Shown here: positions 22,561-33,500 of the stretch, in pieces | Position numbering within the stretch: the stretch's first letter is position 1 | Layout: each line of letters opens with the position of its first letter | Translations under genes and position numbers: made by a program | Notes under the pieces: model-generated | Told to the model about the DNA's origin: nothing | Seen by the model: the letters and a program-made list of their open reading frames with translations, nothing else | The model's database searches: none | NCBI RefSeq assembly: GCF_030867145.1 | Contig: NC_134418.1 | Coordinates: 7,250,802 to 7,314,801, forward strand | Direction of reading: 5' to 3' | Length of the DNA stretch: 64,000 nt | Origin: Opisthocomus hoazin | Lineage: Eukaryota > Chordata > Aves > Opisthocomiformes > Opisthocomidae

Positions 22561-25500
22561 CAAAGTCAGGTGTAGCCTCAGTGGCATGGAGCTCAGCATA
22601 AGTTGAAAATCACCCCCTGGATGCTGAGGACAAACTTGTGTAGCTGTCTCAGAGTAAGCTCTGTGTTGCTACAGCAACACCTTTATCAGTGCCCTAACTG
22701 GTTTCAGGGCGGTTCTGGGAAGATGGTGTGATTCACTGGCACACTTCTCACAGAATATAAATACACCTCCTTCACAATCCCACTGTTGGCGGTGCTATTC
22801 ACTGGCTTTGTTTTGTCCATTTCATTTCAGTGGTACTTGGAGAATCTCTGAGCTGTAACAGATGTTGGAAGTATTTGCAACTGGGGATGGCTGAAATGGG
22901 GTCTGAGGGAGAAGAGAGTACAGAAAACACTCCACCACCTCCATACATTGCAATTAAGAGTCTCTTATTGGAGGCTGGAGGGAGAGAGAGGGAGAACATG
23001 TGCACGCAAATGCTTCTCTTAGCTCAAGAGGTTGGAACTTGCAGTTTTCTAGCTGGAGACTGATACGGAAAATGGAGATCAAGCACAAAGGCTTGTTTTT
23101 CCTTTTTTTTTAGCACTTGTCTGTTGTCTTTTTTCCTCTTTATTACCTTTATCGAGTAGTTTGCAGTATTGAAGTATAGACTTCTAGGAGTCAAAATTTC
23201 CATTTTCAGCTGTAGCTTTTTCAAATCTTGTGCTAAGCAGTCGAACTGGGTCACTACTTGTGGGAAAAAACTACTGCCGCTTCCTCGGTCAGACATGCAT
23301 TGGTCAGAAACGTGTTAGAATATTATCTCTTCCCAGTACCAAATGTTGGGAGTGCTCTATATGCCGTTCCCGCACCACTCACTCTGACCTTTGTAAGCTG
23401 CAAGCAGATACTAGCCAAGAAAGCATTATCTGCTCTCATTAGCAGTGGCATTAAAGTGAGATATTGTAAGTATTCAAAAGGGAGAACGTTTATAGGGATG
23501 AGGTCCTCCATAAATAGCCTACAGAAGGTAACTTGAAAACTCTTATCACAGTGGGTGTATTTTTCCTTTGTCTTCTTTCTGAAATGTCAGAGTTGTTTGT
23601 TTGGATGCTGCTTTTTTTCTGTTTTAGTTTTAGAGCTTAGCCTTTTTTATCCCAGGGAAAACGATTAATTCCTGTTCTTGCTGCCACATAATGAGAGGAA
23701 GAAACAGGATGATGATGCAAGTTTTTCATATACGCTGACTGCAAAGAGAAACTTCGGTTATTTAACTTGTCCATATAAAGACACATATTTTCCCTGACAT
23801 CCTTTTTACTTTTTCCAGAATTAAATAGAACTAAAACTAGCTTAGTGTGGTGGAATTTCATGTTTGTGATTATACGTAGTGTGAGAGTCAGTGTCTTTAA
23901 TATGTCCTGTGCTTTGACACTCAGCATTTCTCTTTGCATTTATAACTGAGGAGAAAGCAGTTATAAAGCACTGGGTGGTTTACAAACCTTGAGAACAGGA
24001 CACATGTGGGAGAGGCAGGTGTATTGTGGTGTATGGGAGGAGGAGGAAAGCCCTGGTAGAAGTATAGGAAAACCCCTGGAGAAATGAGTGCACTCACAGT
24101 GAGTTACTACAAGTACTGAGCAGCTCCTCTGGGAAGGCATCTTCCCCAAGTGTGCTGGTGTAGCTAGCTTCCTTCTGCCTCGCTCGGGGCTCTATGCAAA
24201 ATTGAAATCTGTAGTTGCCACATCCTGGTTTGTGCTGGGTTTTAAATTGATCCTGAAGGTCAATAGCAGCTTTTTATTAAAACTTACCATGGACTAGCAT
24301 TTATACACTTATTAAAGCATGTTTTTATAAAGCCACGGTGGTCTAGTGGTTGCTTAGTAATTTCACCTGTGTACAGGACACTGCTAAAGAGAGCAGTGCC
24401 TTTGATACTGAGTGGGTTTTTTAAAGGCGATTCAGGAAAGGATGGCAGAGAAGACCAGTTTGCTTTCCTTTCTTATTGCCTGCAATTTTTTTATTACATC
24501 AGTCTGTGAAGACAGTCTGTCTCTAGAAACTGTTAAAACCAGCCTGCAGCAGTCCTTTAGCTTTCCCCTAACATAATTAGGGCTGTCCATAGCATCCCTC
24601 ACATTCTTTCTCAGTTTCCTTGAAGGAAACCTTCTCTCTTCTGCTCATGAGAGAGGCCCCTTTCACTCATTATTTACAGCTCCTTGTTATCTTCAGCATT
24701 CCCATCTTCATGGCGCCTCAGTGAAACCTCAAGGCCACGTACTGATCATATTTCTCTCAATATCCCTCTTTAGCAAATGTCATGTTCACACTGACACTTA
24801 ATTACCTTCATTCTTTTTCTCTGTGTCTGCTTTAAGGGCAAGAACATTGTCAAGTCATCCTTCGGTACTTTTGCTATGGTATTGTAATCATCATTAAACA
24901 CCATACAGTAATGAAATTCAAAAAAGCCCATCCTTCCAATGCAAGAATGTAAGAACTGACACACTGGATCAGACCAAAGCTCTATGAGTCTCAGGGTCCT
25001 CAGTCCTCCCTGGCAGTAGATAATAATTAGGGCCCAGAGGCACACAACAGCAAATTTAAAAGGTATGACTCCCCTGGTCTTGACTCGGTCCACCACAGTT
25101 TGCCCAGGACGTGGCCCTTTCCTTTTCCCTTTTCAGAATTAAATGTCCTGTTTTAAAGCTAGAATGGGCTTGGTCTTTCTGCTGGTTTCCAGTCTTAAGA
25201 GCATGCCTTGTTATTAGAAGTCACTTGTGCAGTTGTTCTTTTAGAAGTTTCCTTTCCTTTACAGAGGGAACATCTCTGTCATGCTTGCCCTCTCACTCCA
25301 GCAGACATTCAGAGAGCTGGGGTTCATGAAGAAGAAAAGCCTCAAAAGGAAGATGGTGAGGATCTAAACCTGCTATAGGGAAATCCCAAGCTGACATTGT
25401 CCCAGCATCCAACCAAGACATCTGAGCAGCATGTCTTCCTCTTTGTTTGCAGTCTTTATCAAACATGTGAGTAGGTTCTTGTCTGGCAGGGACAGGGGGA

Positions 25501-28500
25501 CAAGTGCTTCATAAAAATGAGGGAGTTGTGCGTCACGTACCTAAGAGGAGGCAGTGTCTCTTCTTATCTGCTGTACCAGGAGGCTGTACAATTTGATGCA
25601 GAGGATCTCTCTTCAAATAATCTGTTTTCTGATCACCTTTAATTTTTTATTGAACTGTTTCCTTTCTTTTTACGTTCCTGTTGTAAGCTGTCCGTAGCAG
25701 GGTGTTTAGGACATAAACAGTGACAGGCAGATCATTTGGAGACATGGAATAGATCTGATGGTTCTGCGTGGCTAGGCTGAGGTGGAAAGATAGTAGCAGG
25801 TAACAAGGGACAAGATGACTGATCTGAGTGTCAGAAGTACTGTAATAATTGTTGTAATTTATTAATGTCTTCATTGGCATTTAAGGCTGAAAAAATAAGT
25901 TCTAGTCTAAGATACAGTCCTTTTTTCATCAATTTATAAAATGCTGTAATCCAAGTATTTTCTTAATTCTGAAAAAGTAGAATGGAAAAGTTGCTGAACT
26001 GGAATAATTTCCCATGGAGCTGGAGGGTCTGCAGATGCCTCACAGCCGCTAATGAACTAATCTAAGACACACGGATTTATTCCGAGGCAGAGGCATCTTG
26101 TAACATGTGAGTTACAGAAGGGGATATGGGAAGCAAAGAACAAACTTCTCAAAAGACACTTTGGATGTACAACTTCAGGTATTCACAGAGTTTGATATCT
26201 GGAGATGTGGAGTACCACTGACTGAGAGTTTGGTGTTAGAATATTTGGGGCCAAGCGATCCCATTTTTGTTACCCAAAGCCGAATGATACATTCAAGCAT
26301 GCTGATGTCCATGTTTCCCCCAAGCTCTTGTACTGAGTCACTGAGGATGAAGAGTGCACAGTTCCCAGCTCAAATGCCAGACAACTCCACCTTTGAGTCA
26401 AAACAGGCATTTCTTAATCTCTCTTTGCTAATGGCCATAGCTCTGAAGCAAGTAATCCAATAATAAGGATGGAAATGGCAGCCAGGAAATGCTGACTGCC
26501 TCCACACGCTTTAACAATACTACCTGTAGAGTGGGATTGACATTTTCGTATCTAGGCCGTATCTGTTAGTAAAGCTGTGGTTTTAGAAACGGGCATTTTT
26601 CATTACTGTATTCAGGAGCTGCATTCTTCTTGGATTTTTGGTCTAAATGTCCGTGTTGTCTTTTTAGCTTTTTCTCTTTTGCTTCCCAAGTGGAAGTCAG
26701 GAGATAAATGCAAGAAGTCACCCATTCTCTTCCGGTGAGTGGAAGACAAAATATTTATCTTCTAAGAGGCTGAGAACGTGTACCTGTATATGTATGTATA
26801 TGGGTGTGTGTATGTATATATTCCTTGATGAGATGCAGAATATCTGTCTCCTGATTAAACTATCTTTCTTCTCCTGATACTTTTTGGGTACTGTAACAAT
26901 ACTATACAATATATATGTGCACTGTTGCATGTGGATTTTATTTGGTTTTGTATTCGTTTTGTTTTCTCCATGTGAACTTCAGCACCTGTACATCACTGCA
27001 GGTTTCCTGCCTGGTATTTTTCTCTATACCTGGGGACATTTCCTAGCTAGGTTGTCTCTTCTTCTCAAGCTGTTCTGAAATGTCTCTCATGTAGGCCCGA
27101 TCCATTGGAGGACATGCCTTCATGATAGGAGTTGTCTCTTTCTCTGCACTTGCTACTTCCTGACCTTTTCTAGATTGGGTAGCAGAGTGCCCTGTGCATA
27201 AGAATCAGTCACTCTTCTTGTTCTAAGAAGTCTTGGCTTGGCAGTTGTTCAGCTGTGAGGCTGACATCCCCCCTCCCTGGGGCCAAAGAGGATGAGTCTG
27301 ATTATGACAGAGCTCTTGACGGGTCTGACTTTTCCGTGGCTGTGAACTGCTCAGGAAAAGTAGTTGCGAGGAGAAGGCTGCATAGTATTTAGGGCAAGGG
27401 TGGTGGCTCTCCCTTCGTTAGCAAAGCTGGTTTATTTTGTTATTTGGGGAACAGAGATTAAACCATTTAATGGTGCAATCTGCATAGGATTTTTCGCTGC
27501 CTGACCTTCTTCCACTGCTAAAGCTGTTCCTGTTCCACTAGCATGAGGTGGCCTCTCTGCTGAGCTGGCTGTGTAAATTAATTCATATATGTCCCTACAG
27601 CTTTAATTCTTCCTGTGTCTTTCCATTATTTCCTTGTAGACTGAATCAGGCAGTTTAACAGCAAAGGAAAGGCTTTCTTCAAGCCAGGCCTCTTTCCAGG
27701 ATGCTTGGGATGTCGTGTGCCGAGCTTACAGTCACAGGGCTAAGACACAGCCACCAAAGTGTAGGGAGGGGGCATTGTCACCCTTCCACTGATGACTCAG
27801 CAAAGCTGAATTTCTCCCCTTGCCTGCTGTTTACCAAACAGCTATCGAAGTAAAGCTCCCTGCATTCTCATTGACAGGCTCTGCTCGTTAGGTTTTCCAT
27901 CACCAGACTACCTTGTTAACTAGCTGTGTATATTCCAGGCTTAAGATCAGTCAACAATCATCAGGTGGTGATTGTGTCAGTTGTGTACAAAGCAGCAGCG
28001 CAAGAAGGGTCCATGTCCTGTTTACCCCTGCCAGAGAGAGCTGCCAAGCAGAAGAAAATATTTTCAAGCCTTTCTGAGGGTTGCTGCCCAGAAGAGGGTG
28101 GTGGGTCAGCAGTGATGGTGACTGGTAGGACTTGCAGGGAATGTGGTGAGGGGAAGGAGCCAAGAGGGCATGAGGCTGAGTTATGTTTTGGGCATTAAAA
28201 TGTTTTGCTGCAGCTTTGGGTGTTGTCCTCTGTGGTGTCTCTATTTATGATCCAGTATCTTCTCCTGTTGGTCCATTTTTCTATGCTTGAAATATGCAGC
28301 CAGCACTAAGTGGCAAGTTCTGTGTACCATGGTGATTACACAAATATTCGTGCAGAGATCTGTGCCTTATACTTGATAATATCACACCATTAGCTGTGAT
28401 AATGTTGTGGAGTATCTGCCGTGTCATCTAAAATCTCACACTGAATAATCCTGATACATGAAAAATCTTGGAGATTTCCAAGTACTTATCTGGCTATGAC

Positions 28501-29620
28501 ACACAAGCAAGACAGCCACAGGATGATTCACTGACGTAGAGTTTGGGCTTAGACGGCCCAATGGCTTCTTTTGGAGAGGAAGCAGTTCTTCCAGAGAGCG
28601 ATCTTGTCTGGAGAAGACGCTGATTTACACTTGCTTCTTGCAACAGACCACCCAGTCCTGCCTTAGTGGTGCCTGTCCAAATGCCGGCTGTAGCGACGCT
28701 GGCAGCAGTCCCCGAGGCAGGCATGTTCGGCGGTGGCCCCGTACCTCCGGCTGTGGTTCACAGCCTGTCCGTACCCAGAAAATAGCAGTGCTGGCAGTGA
28801 AGCTGCTGCTGTCACCCGAGAGGTGGGCGAGGAGGGGACAGCTGGTTACCGGTCACAGCGTGAGCTGGAAGTTCCCTCTGGTGGAGGAACGGCCCTGCTG
28901 CAGAGAGCAGAGACGCGGCCGTGGAGATGCTCTCCTGGAAGAGAATTTTTAGGGGTGATAAACTTTAACTGCGTGTATGTTGACTCCTGCAGCTCTAGCT
29001 GAAGACTGTGGGTGCTGTTTTTCTTCTGGGGACCAGGACCAGAGAGCCTACATGATGCAAGATGACCCCGTTTTGGAAGACTTTGAGCTGAGCAGAAGAA
29101 AGGTGTTGGGTAAGGGCTGGACAGTGTGTGATGATCACCCCCCTGTGGAAATAGTGTGAGGATGGCTGTGGCCATGGCTGGGACTGGAGCCGTCTGTGAT
29201 CAGCTCCTAGCTCTGCCACCTCCGAAATGGCTTTGAAACATTCAGTCTTTTCCTAGAACAGTTCCTCACAGGTTACTCATGGTACAGTAGGGAATTTCAG
29301 CCTCTTTAAGCTACGCTGTCTCAGAATGACAGGGAAAATTTGCTGCAGATGCACAGTCCTAGAAAATAACAATGCGTCGGGCGTGGAGGCAGAGATCCTG
29401 CAGCGCAGCCGGGGTGGCTGGCGCCCTGGCCCCATCGCCTGAAACCCGGCCAGCCACGACTGAATCTTGGGGCTGGTCTCACGGCGGCAAGCTTGAGAGA
29501 GCTGAGGATTGCCGCAGGACTAAAACACACCCTGAATTCCCATGGGCACATGTCCTTCTGGTAGAAGAAAAAGAAGCAAAGCCGTGGAAGATGATTTCTG
29601 GCAATCTAATGACATTTTTT
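22561..29620. other. Intergenic between CR1 copies
   Basis: No gene or RNA recognised. There is a T/ATG simple repeat around 26780-26822 and a possible old repeat near 24950-25035. GC content rises from about 28.5 kb towards the REEP1 promoter. Confidence 0.5.
24950..25035 (+). repeat. Fragment of an old amniote interspersed repeat, family not named
   Basis: 'acacactggatcagaccaaa' followed by 'ctctatgag' and a 'cctccctggcagtagataat' segment resembles a repeat I remember from reptile and bird genomes ('actgggtcagaccaatggtc'). A second likely copy is at 31372-31445. Confidence 0.35.
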
Positions 29621-29990
29621 GTTTAGCCTGAAGAAGAGAAGGCTGAGAGGGGACCTTAGAAATGCTTATAAATATCTGAAAGGTTAGTGTCAGGAGGATG
29701 GGGCCAGACTTTTCAGTGGTGCCCAGTGACAGGACAAGGGGCAACGGGCACAAACTGAAGCACAGGAAGTTCCGTCTGAACATGAGGAAGAACTTCTTCC
29801 CTCTGAGGGTGACGAGCACTGGAACAGGCTGCCCAGAGGGGTTGTGGATTCTCCTTCTCTGGAGATATTCAAGACGCGCCTGGACAAGGTCCTCTACAGC
29901 CTGCTGTAGGTGACCCTGCTTCGGCAGGGGGGTTGGACTGGGTGACCCACAGAGGTCCCTTCCAACCCCGACCATTCTGTGATTCTGTGA
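29621..29990 (+). mobile_element. CR1 LINE 3' end, plus orientation
   Basis: Starts near 'agcctgaagaagagaaggct' and runs through 'ggacaaggggcaacgggcac' and 'ctggaacaggctgcccagag' to 'ttccaaccccgaccattctg' plus ATTCTGTG units. It is colinear with the copy at 21657-22210 but more 5'-truncated. It abuts the CpG-rich REEP1 5' region. Confidence 0.92.
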
Positions 29991-30458
29991 AACAGGACTT
30001 GATTGCCGTGAGCCCCGCTAATGAAAGCCGATGGGAAGGGGAGGATGGCTGGGTCGTTGCTGACAGTGAGGGGGATTCGCCTGGATGGTGCGCCGGGTAC
30101 CCTTGTCGGCTGCGCCTGCAAAGTGCGGGGCGTGGAGGGGGACCCCTCTCCTCTGCCTACCCGAGGAGCCCCTCAGCACCCCCTTAGCTCTGCCCTCACG
30201 CTGAGCCCAGCAGTCGGCCCGGCCGGCTTCGCGCTGCAGGGACCCCTGCCCGGCTGGCGCTCACCGCCCTCTCCCAGCACGACGCCCGGGGGTCTCCGGT
30301 GGTGGGGGCCGGCGGGCTCTTCTCCTCCTCCTCCTCCTCCTCTTCTTGGCCCCGCGGGGGGCGGCCGCGGGCCCTGCCCAATCTCGGCGGCCGGGCCCGG
30401 CTGCGCGTTGGCTGCCGGCGGCGCCGCCAGTGAGGCTGCGCTGAGGCTGCGGGGCCGG

Positions 30459-30593
30459 ATGGCCGAGCCTCCCGCCCCGCTCACTCGGGCGGCGGCCGGC
30501 GGCGGAGCGAGGAGCCGGGGCCAGCGCTCCCTGCCGGGAGAGCCAGCCCTGCGGCGGGCAGCGCCATGGTCTCATGGATCATCTCCAGGCTAG
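30459..30593 (+). promoter_or_regulatory. REEP1: Upstream ORF overlapping the REEP1 start
   Basis: An ATG at 30459 (G at +4, C at -3) opens a 44-codon frame. It reads through the REEP1 ATG in another frame and stops at TAG 30591-30593, a few bases before the exon 1 donor. It matters only if transcription starts upstream of 30459. Its frame is part of a longer open stretch from 30021, typical of GC-rich DNA. Confidence 0.4.
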
Positions 30594-30597
30594 TGGT
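30566..30597 (+). CDS. REEP1: REEP1 exon 1 coding part
   Basis: The ATG lies in a strong Kozak context (gcgccATGG). It encodes [10 protein letters not shown] plus two bases of the next Val codon. The donor is GT|gtgagt at 30598. This is the conserved start of REEP1-4. Confidence 0.95.
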
Positions 30598-33500
30598 GTG
30601 AGTAGCTGCCGGCCGGCACCTGCCGCGCCTGTGCCCGGCGAGCGGCCCCGCCGCCCGTCCCGCTCCCCGCTCCGCTGCGCGCCCGCGGTGTTGTTTGCTT
30701 TGGGGACTGAGGGAGAAAATAGGTGGGTCGAGGGGTGGGTGCCGGCGTGCGGAGGGCGGAGGGCGAAGTGCTGCCGCGCTGTACCGAGCGAGGGGCCGGG
30801 GGAGAAGGAGGGCGGCTGGCAGCGCCCGGCGGTGAGCGGGCTGGGGGTCGGGACGGGGGACGGGGACGCGGTGTGGGGCTGGGCAGCGGCGCTTTGTTAG
30901 CGGGGCTCGGCGGGGACTCGCGAGGGGGCGCGGGAGAGCGGCCGCGGGGCTCCCGGCCGCTGCCTGCTCCGCTCTTTTTATATATATATAGAAAATAAAT
31001 ATCAAATATTTATTTTCTCTTTGCAACTTGCCGCCTGCCCTCTCTAAAGACGTGCTCGGTTTCCCTTTAACCTGCGAGCCGCAGCCTGGGGGGAGAAGCG
31101 TGAGGCGCTTTGCGCTTGTCCTGCAGCTTTTGCATAGCTGGAGGGGCTATAGGTGGGAATACACGCAGAAATTCCCTGGAAATGCTTCCCAGGCAACGGG
31201 GGAAAACGGAGCAAGCTCGAGATATATGTTCATCTGCCCCACCCGAAAAGAGATTCCTTGAGAAAAGGACATTTTTGATGCCACTAGGAAAATTCCTGGG
31301 GGGTGAGGGGAGTTTATGCTTAAGGTGGGGCAGCAGGATGGCTGATCCGTCTGCCTGCTGGAAATGTGGCTGGTCAAGGTTAGTACACTGAATCAGACCA
31401 ATCGTTTGCCAGATTTCTCTGTCTGGTACATGTAGCCGCAGTCTGAGGAGAATATCTGTGGTGCTCTTAAGTTATTGTAGAGGGTCTGCAAGGGCCTGTC
31501 ACTTTCTTTGTCTGAAACAAACGTGTCAGGATGTTGCACCATCAGCGCAGGTCCAGAAAGGCATTTTCAGGGTCTCCTCTTTCGCCACTGGAGATGAAAC
31601 ATCAAAAGGAAAACTCACCTTGATCTTAGCTGTCTCCCTGTATCACTAAGACGTTGGGTGCCTGTCAGATACGAAGATTTTTGAGGGTTCCAGGGTTGAA
31701 TTTAGCCCCTGGAGGTATATGATCTGGATTCAGCTGCAGCTGTTGCTAGCTGTTATTGGGTTTGCACTTCATTCTGGGAAAGTCTGTTAAATATTTAAAT
31801 GATTTGATTTGAACAATATAACTGCAGATACCTCTGACAGCAATGTGAGGTGTAATGTGTATTGTCCAAAGCTGCTTTTCTTTCCTCTCTACTAGACTCG
31901 TTTCCACTTTGAAAAAACATGTCATCATGTAACCCAGCTAATCCTCAAGAACAAAGAATGTGTACAGAGAGGTGGTAGTTTAACTTACTTGCCTCGGCAC
32001 ATGCACATATACACAGGTGATTTCATCTAAGACACATGGACTGGGTAAAAATCTGACAGGGGCAGGACAGAGCAATTGACATCTGCGGTCGGGTAATTAG
32101 CTGAGCACACAAACCATCCCTTTCTCTTCAGCTTTCTCTGAACAGCGTGTCACGGTATGAAATTATCTGTGTAGAGGGTAGTACCAATTATTTGCTGTAC
32201 TGGAATTTCAATAGAAAATAATAATTTGAATATGCAATGTACATATTAATCATTTGGTAATCATAGTAATAATTAAAAAATAATTTTGCAAGGAAACCTA
32301 GAACGAGCCACTTTCTTTGCACTGCTGCTTAGTATGCATCTATCCTCTAAGAATGTTTTGCACCAGGAGGTGCTGGTTTGTTATGATCCCAGCAAGAAAC
32401 TCAGATTCCTTAAAGCGTTGCTTAAAATGCCATGTATTAGAGCTAACACTATAAAAAAAAAAAAGAGGAGAATATAAATAATCTTACATCTCTTCAGATG
32501 CTGGGAACCCCGAGCTGTGCAACATGGAACAGCCCTCCAGTCTGGGCGCAGCATGCTGTGCAGATCTGTCAGTGGAAAGGTTACCTTACATTTTGGTCTT
32601 TTGAGACCCTTATAGGCCTTTCTTAAAAAAAAAAAAAAAAAAAAAAAGCCCACAAAGACCCCCGCCCTCCAACAGTTCTAGTCATCATTTCTACTGTCAA
32701 ATGAAAAGGATTTTCATAAGAGGCTCGTTGCCACACTTTTAGATGAAGACAAGCAAGGACATGCTTGTTTAATTGCTGCTGACCACCGTGAGCTTCCTGC
32801 ACGCTGCTTCGTTAGAATTAACCAGCTGAGCCGGTCCTGCATGCAAGGGGTACGCACACCACAACCTGGGCCAGAAGGCCCAGATACACGTGCAGCACAG
32901 CACAGGCCTGCACCCGCTCAGCTCAGCTGTTAGATGGATCACTGACTCCTCGGTGTACAGGGGTCTTCAGATTAGGATTGTGACCAAGAGTTAATCTATC
33001 TAATCTGCTTTCCCCATCTCTTTATGAATCACTAGTTGATCCATCAGTAGGGATAGCTGTGCTCCAAGCAGAATGGCCACCTGATTGGGCTTTTTTGTTT
33101 TCCCCTGCTCATGCCTATTTAGTTGTTTTTCCTCCTATCTTATTAGCTGATAAGGATTATGAGGAAAGTGGTGTGGTTTAGTCGCACTGTGAGTATTGCT
33201 TTGTGCTCTGCTGACAAGAGACTTCTGCTGATCTCTGTGAGGGTTATGTCTGACATGACTCAGCTGACAGAAAGGAGTCTAAAACCAAGAACAAACCTTT
33301 GCTTTGGCTCTTGGGTGCTGTGTTGCTTCTGTTATCCCCGATTTGGTTGCCACCGTCTCTGTCCTGGCAATTTCTGTTTCCAAAATGTTGCTGAAGAAGA
33401 GTATGAGCACTTCTCACCCACCTCAGTGCGAAGTCAGGTGGCTTACTGCAAAGCATCTCCTACATCATTTCAACTTTTATGTTTGGACTTTGTGTTAATG

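Larger units (their letters stand above)
30050..31000 (+). promoter_or_regulatory. REEP1: REEP1 CpG-island promoter and exon 1 region
   Basis: CpG-dense, without a TATA box before the ATG. It includes a TCC-rich tract at 30320-30350 and continues past exon 1 into intron 1, ending sharply at an AT-rich inverted repeat (30990-31018). The transcription start cannot be fixed from sequence. Confidence 0.75.

Noticed and set aside
29520..29975. 151-codon minus-strand open frame
   Set aside because: Antisense to the CR1 copy at 29621-29990.
30021..30593. 190-codon plus-strand open frame as a protein gene
   Set aside because: GC-driven composition with competing long frames on the minus strand. Only its last 44 codons are of interest, as a uORF.
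32625..32647. A23 as the tail of a processed pseudogene
   Set aside because: No gene-like sequence precedes it and no flanking direct repeats are visible.
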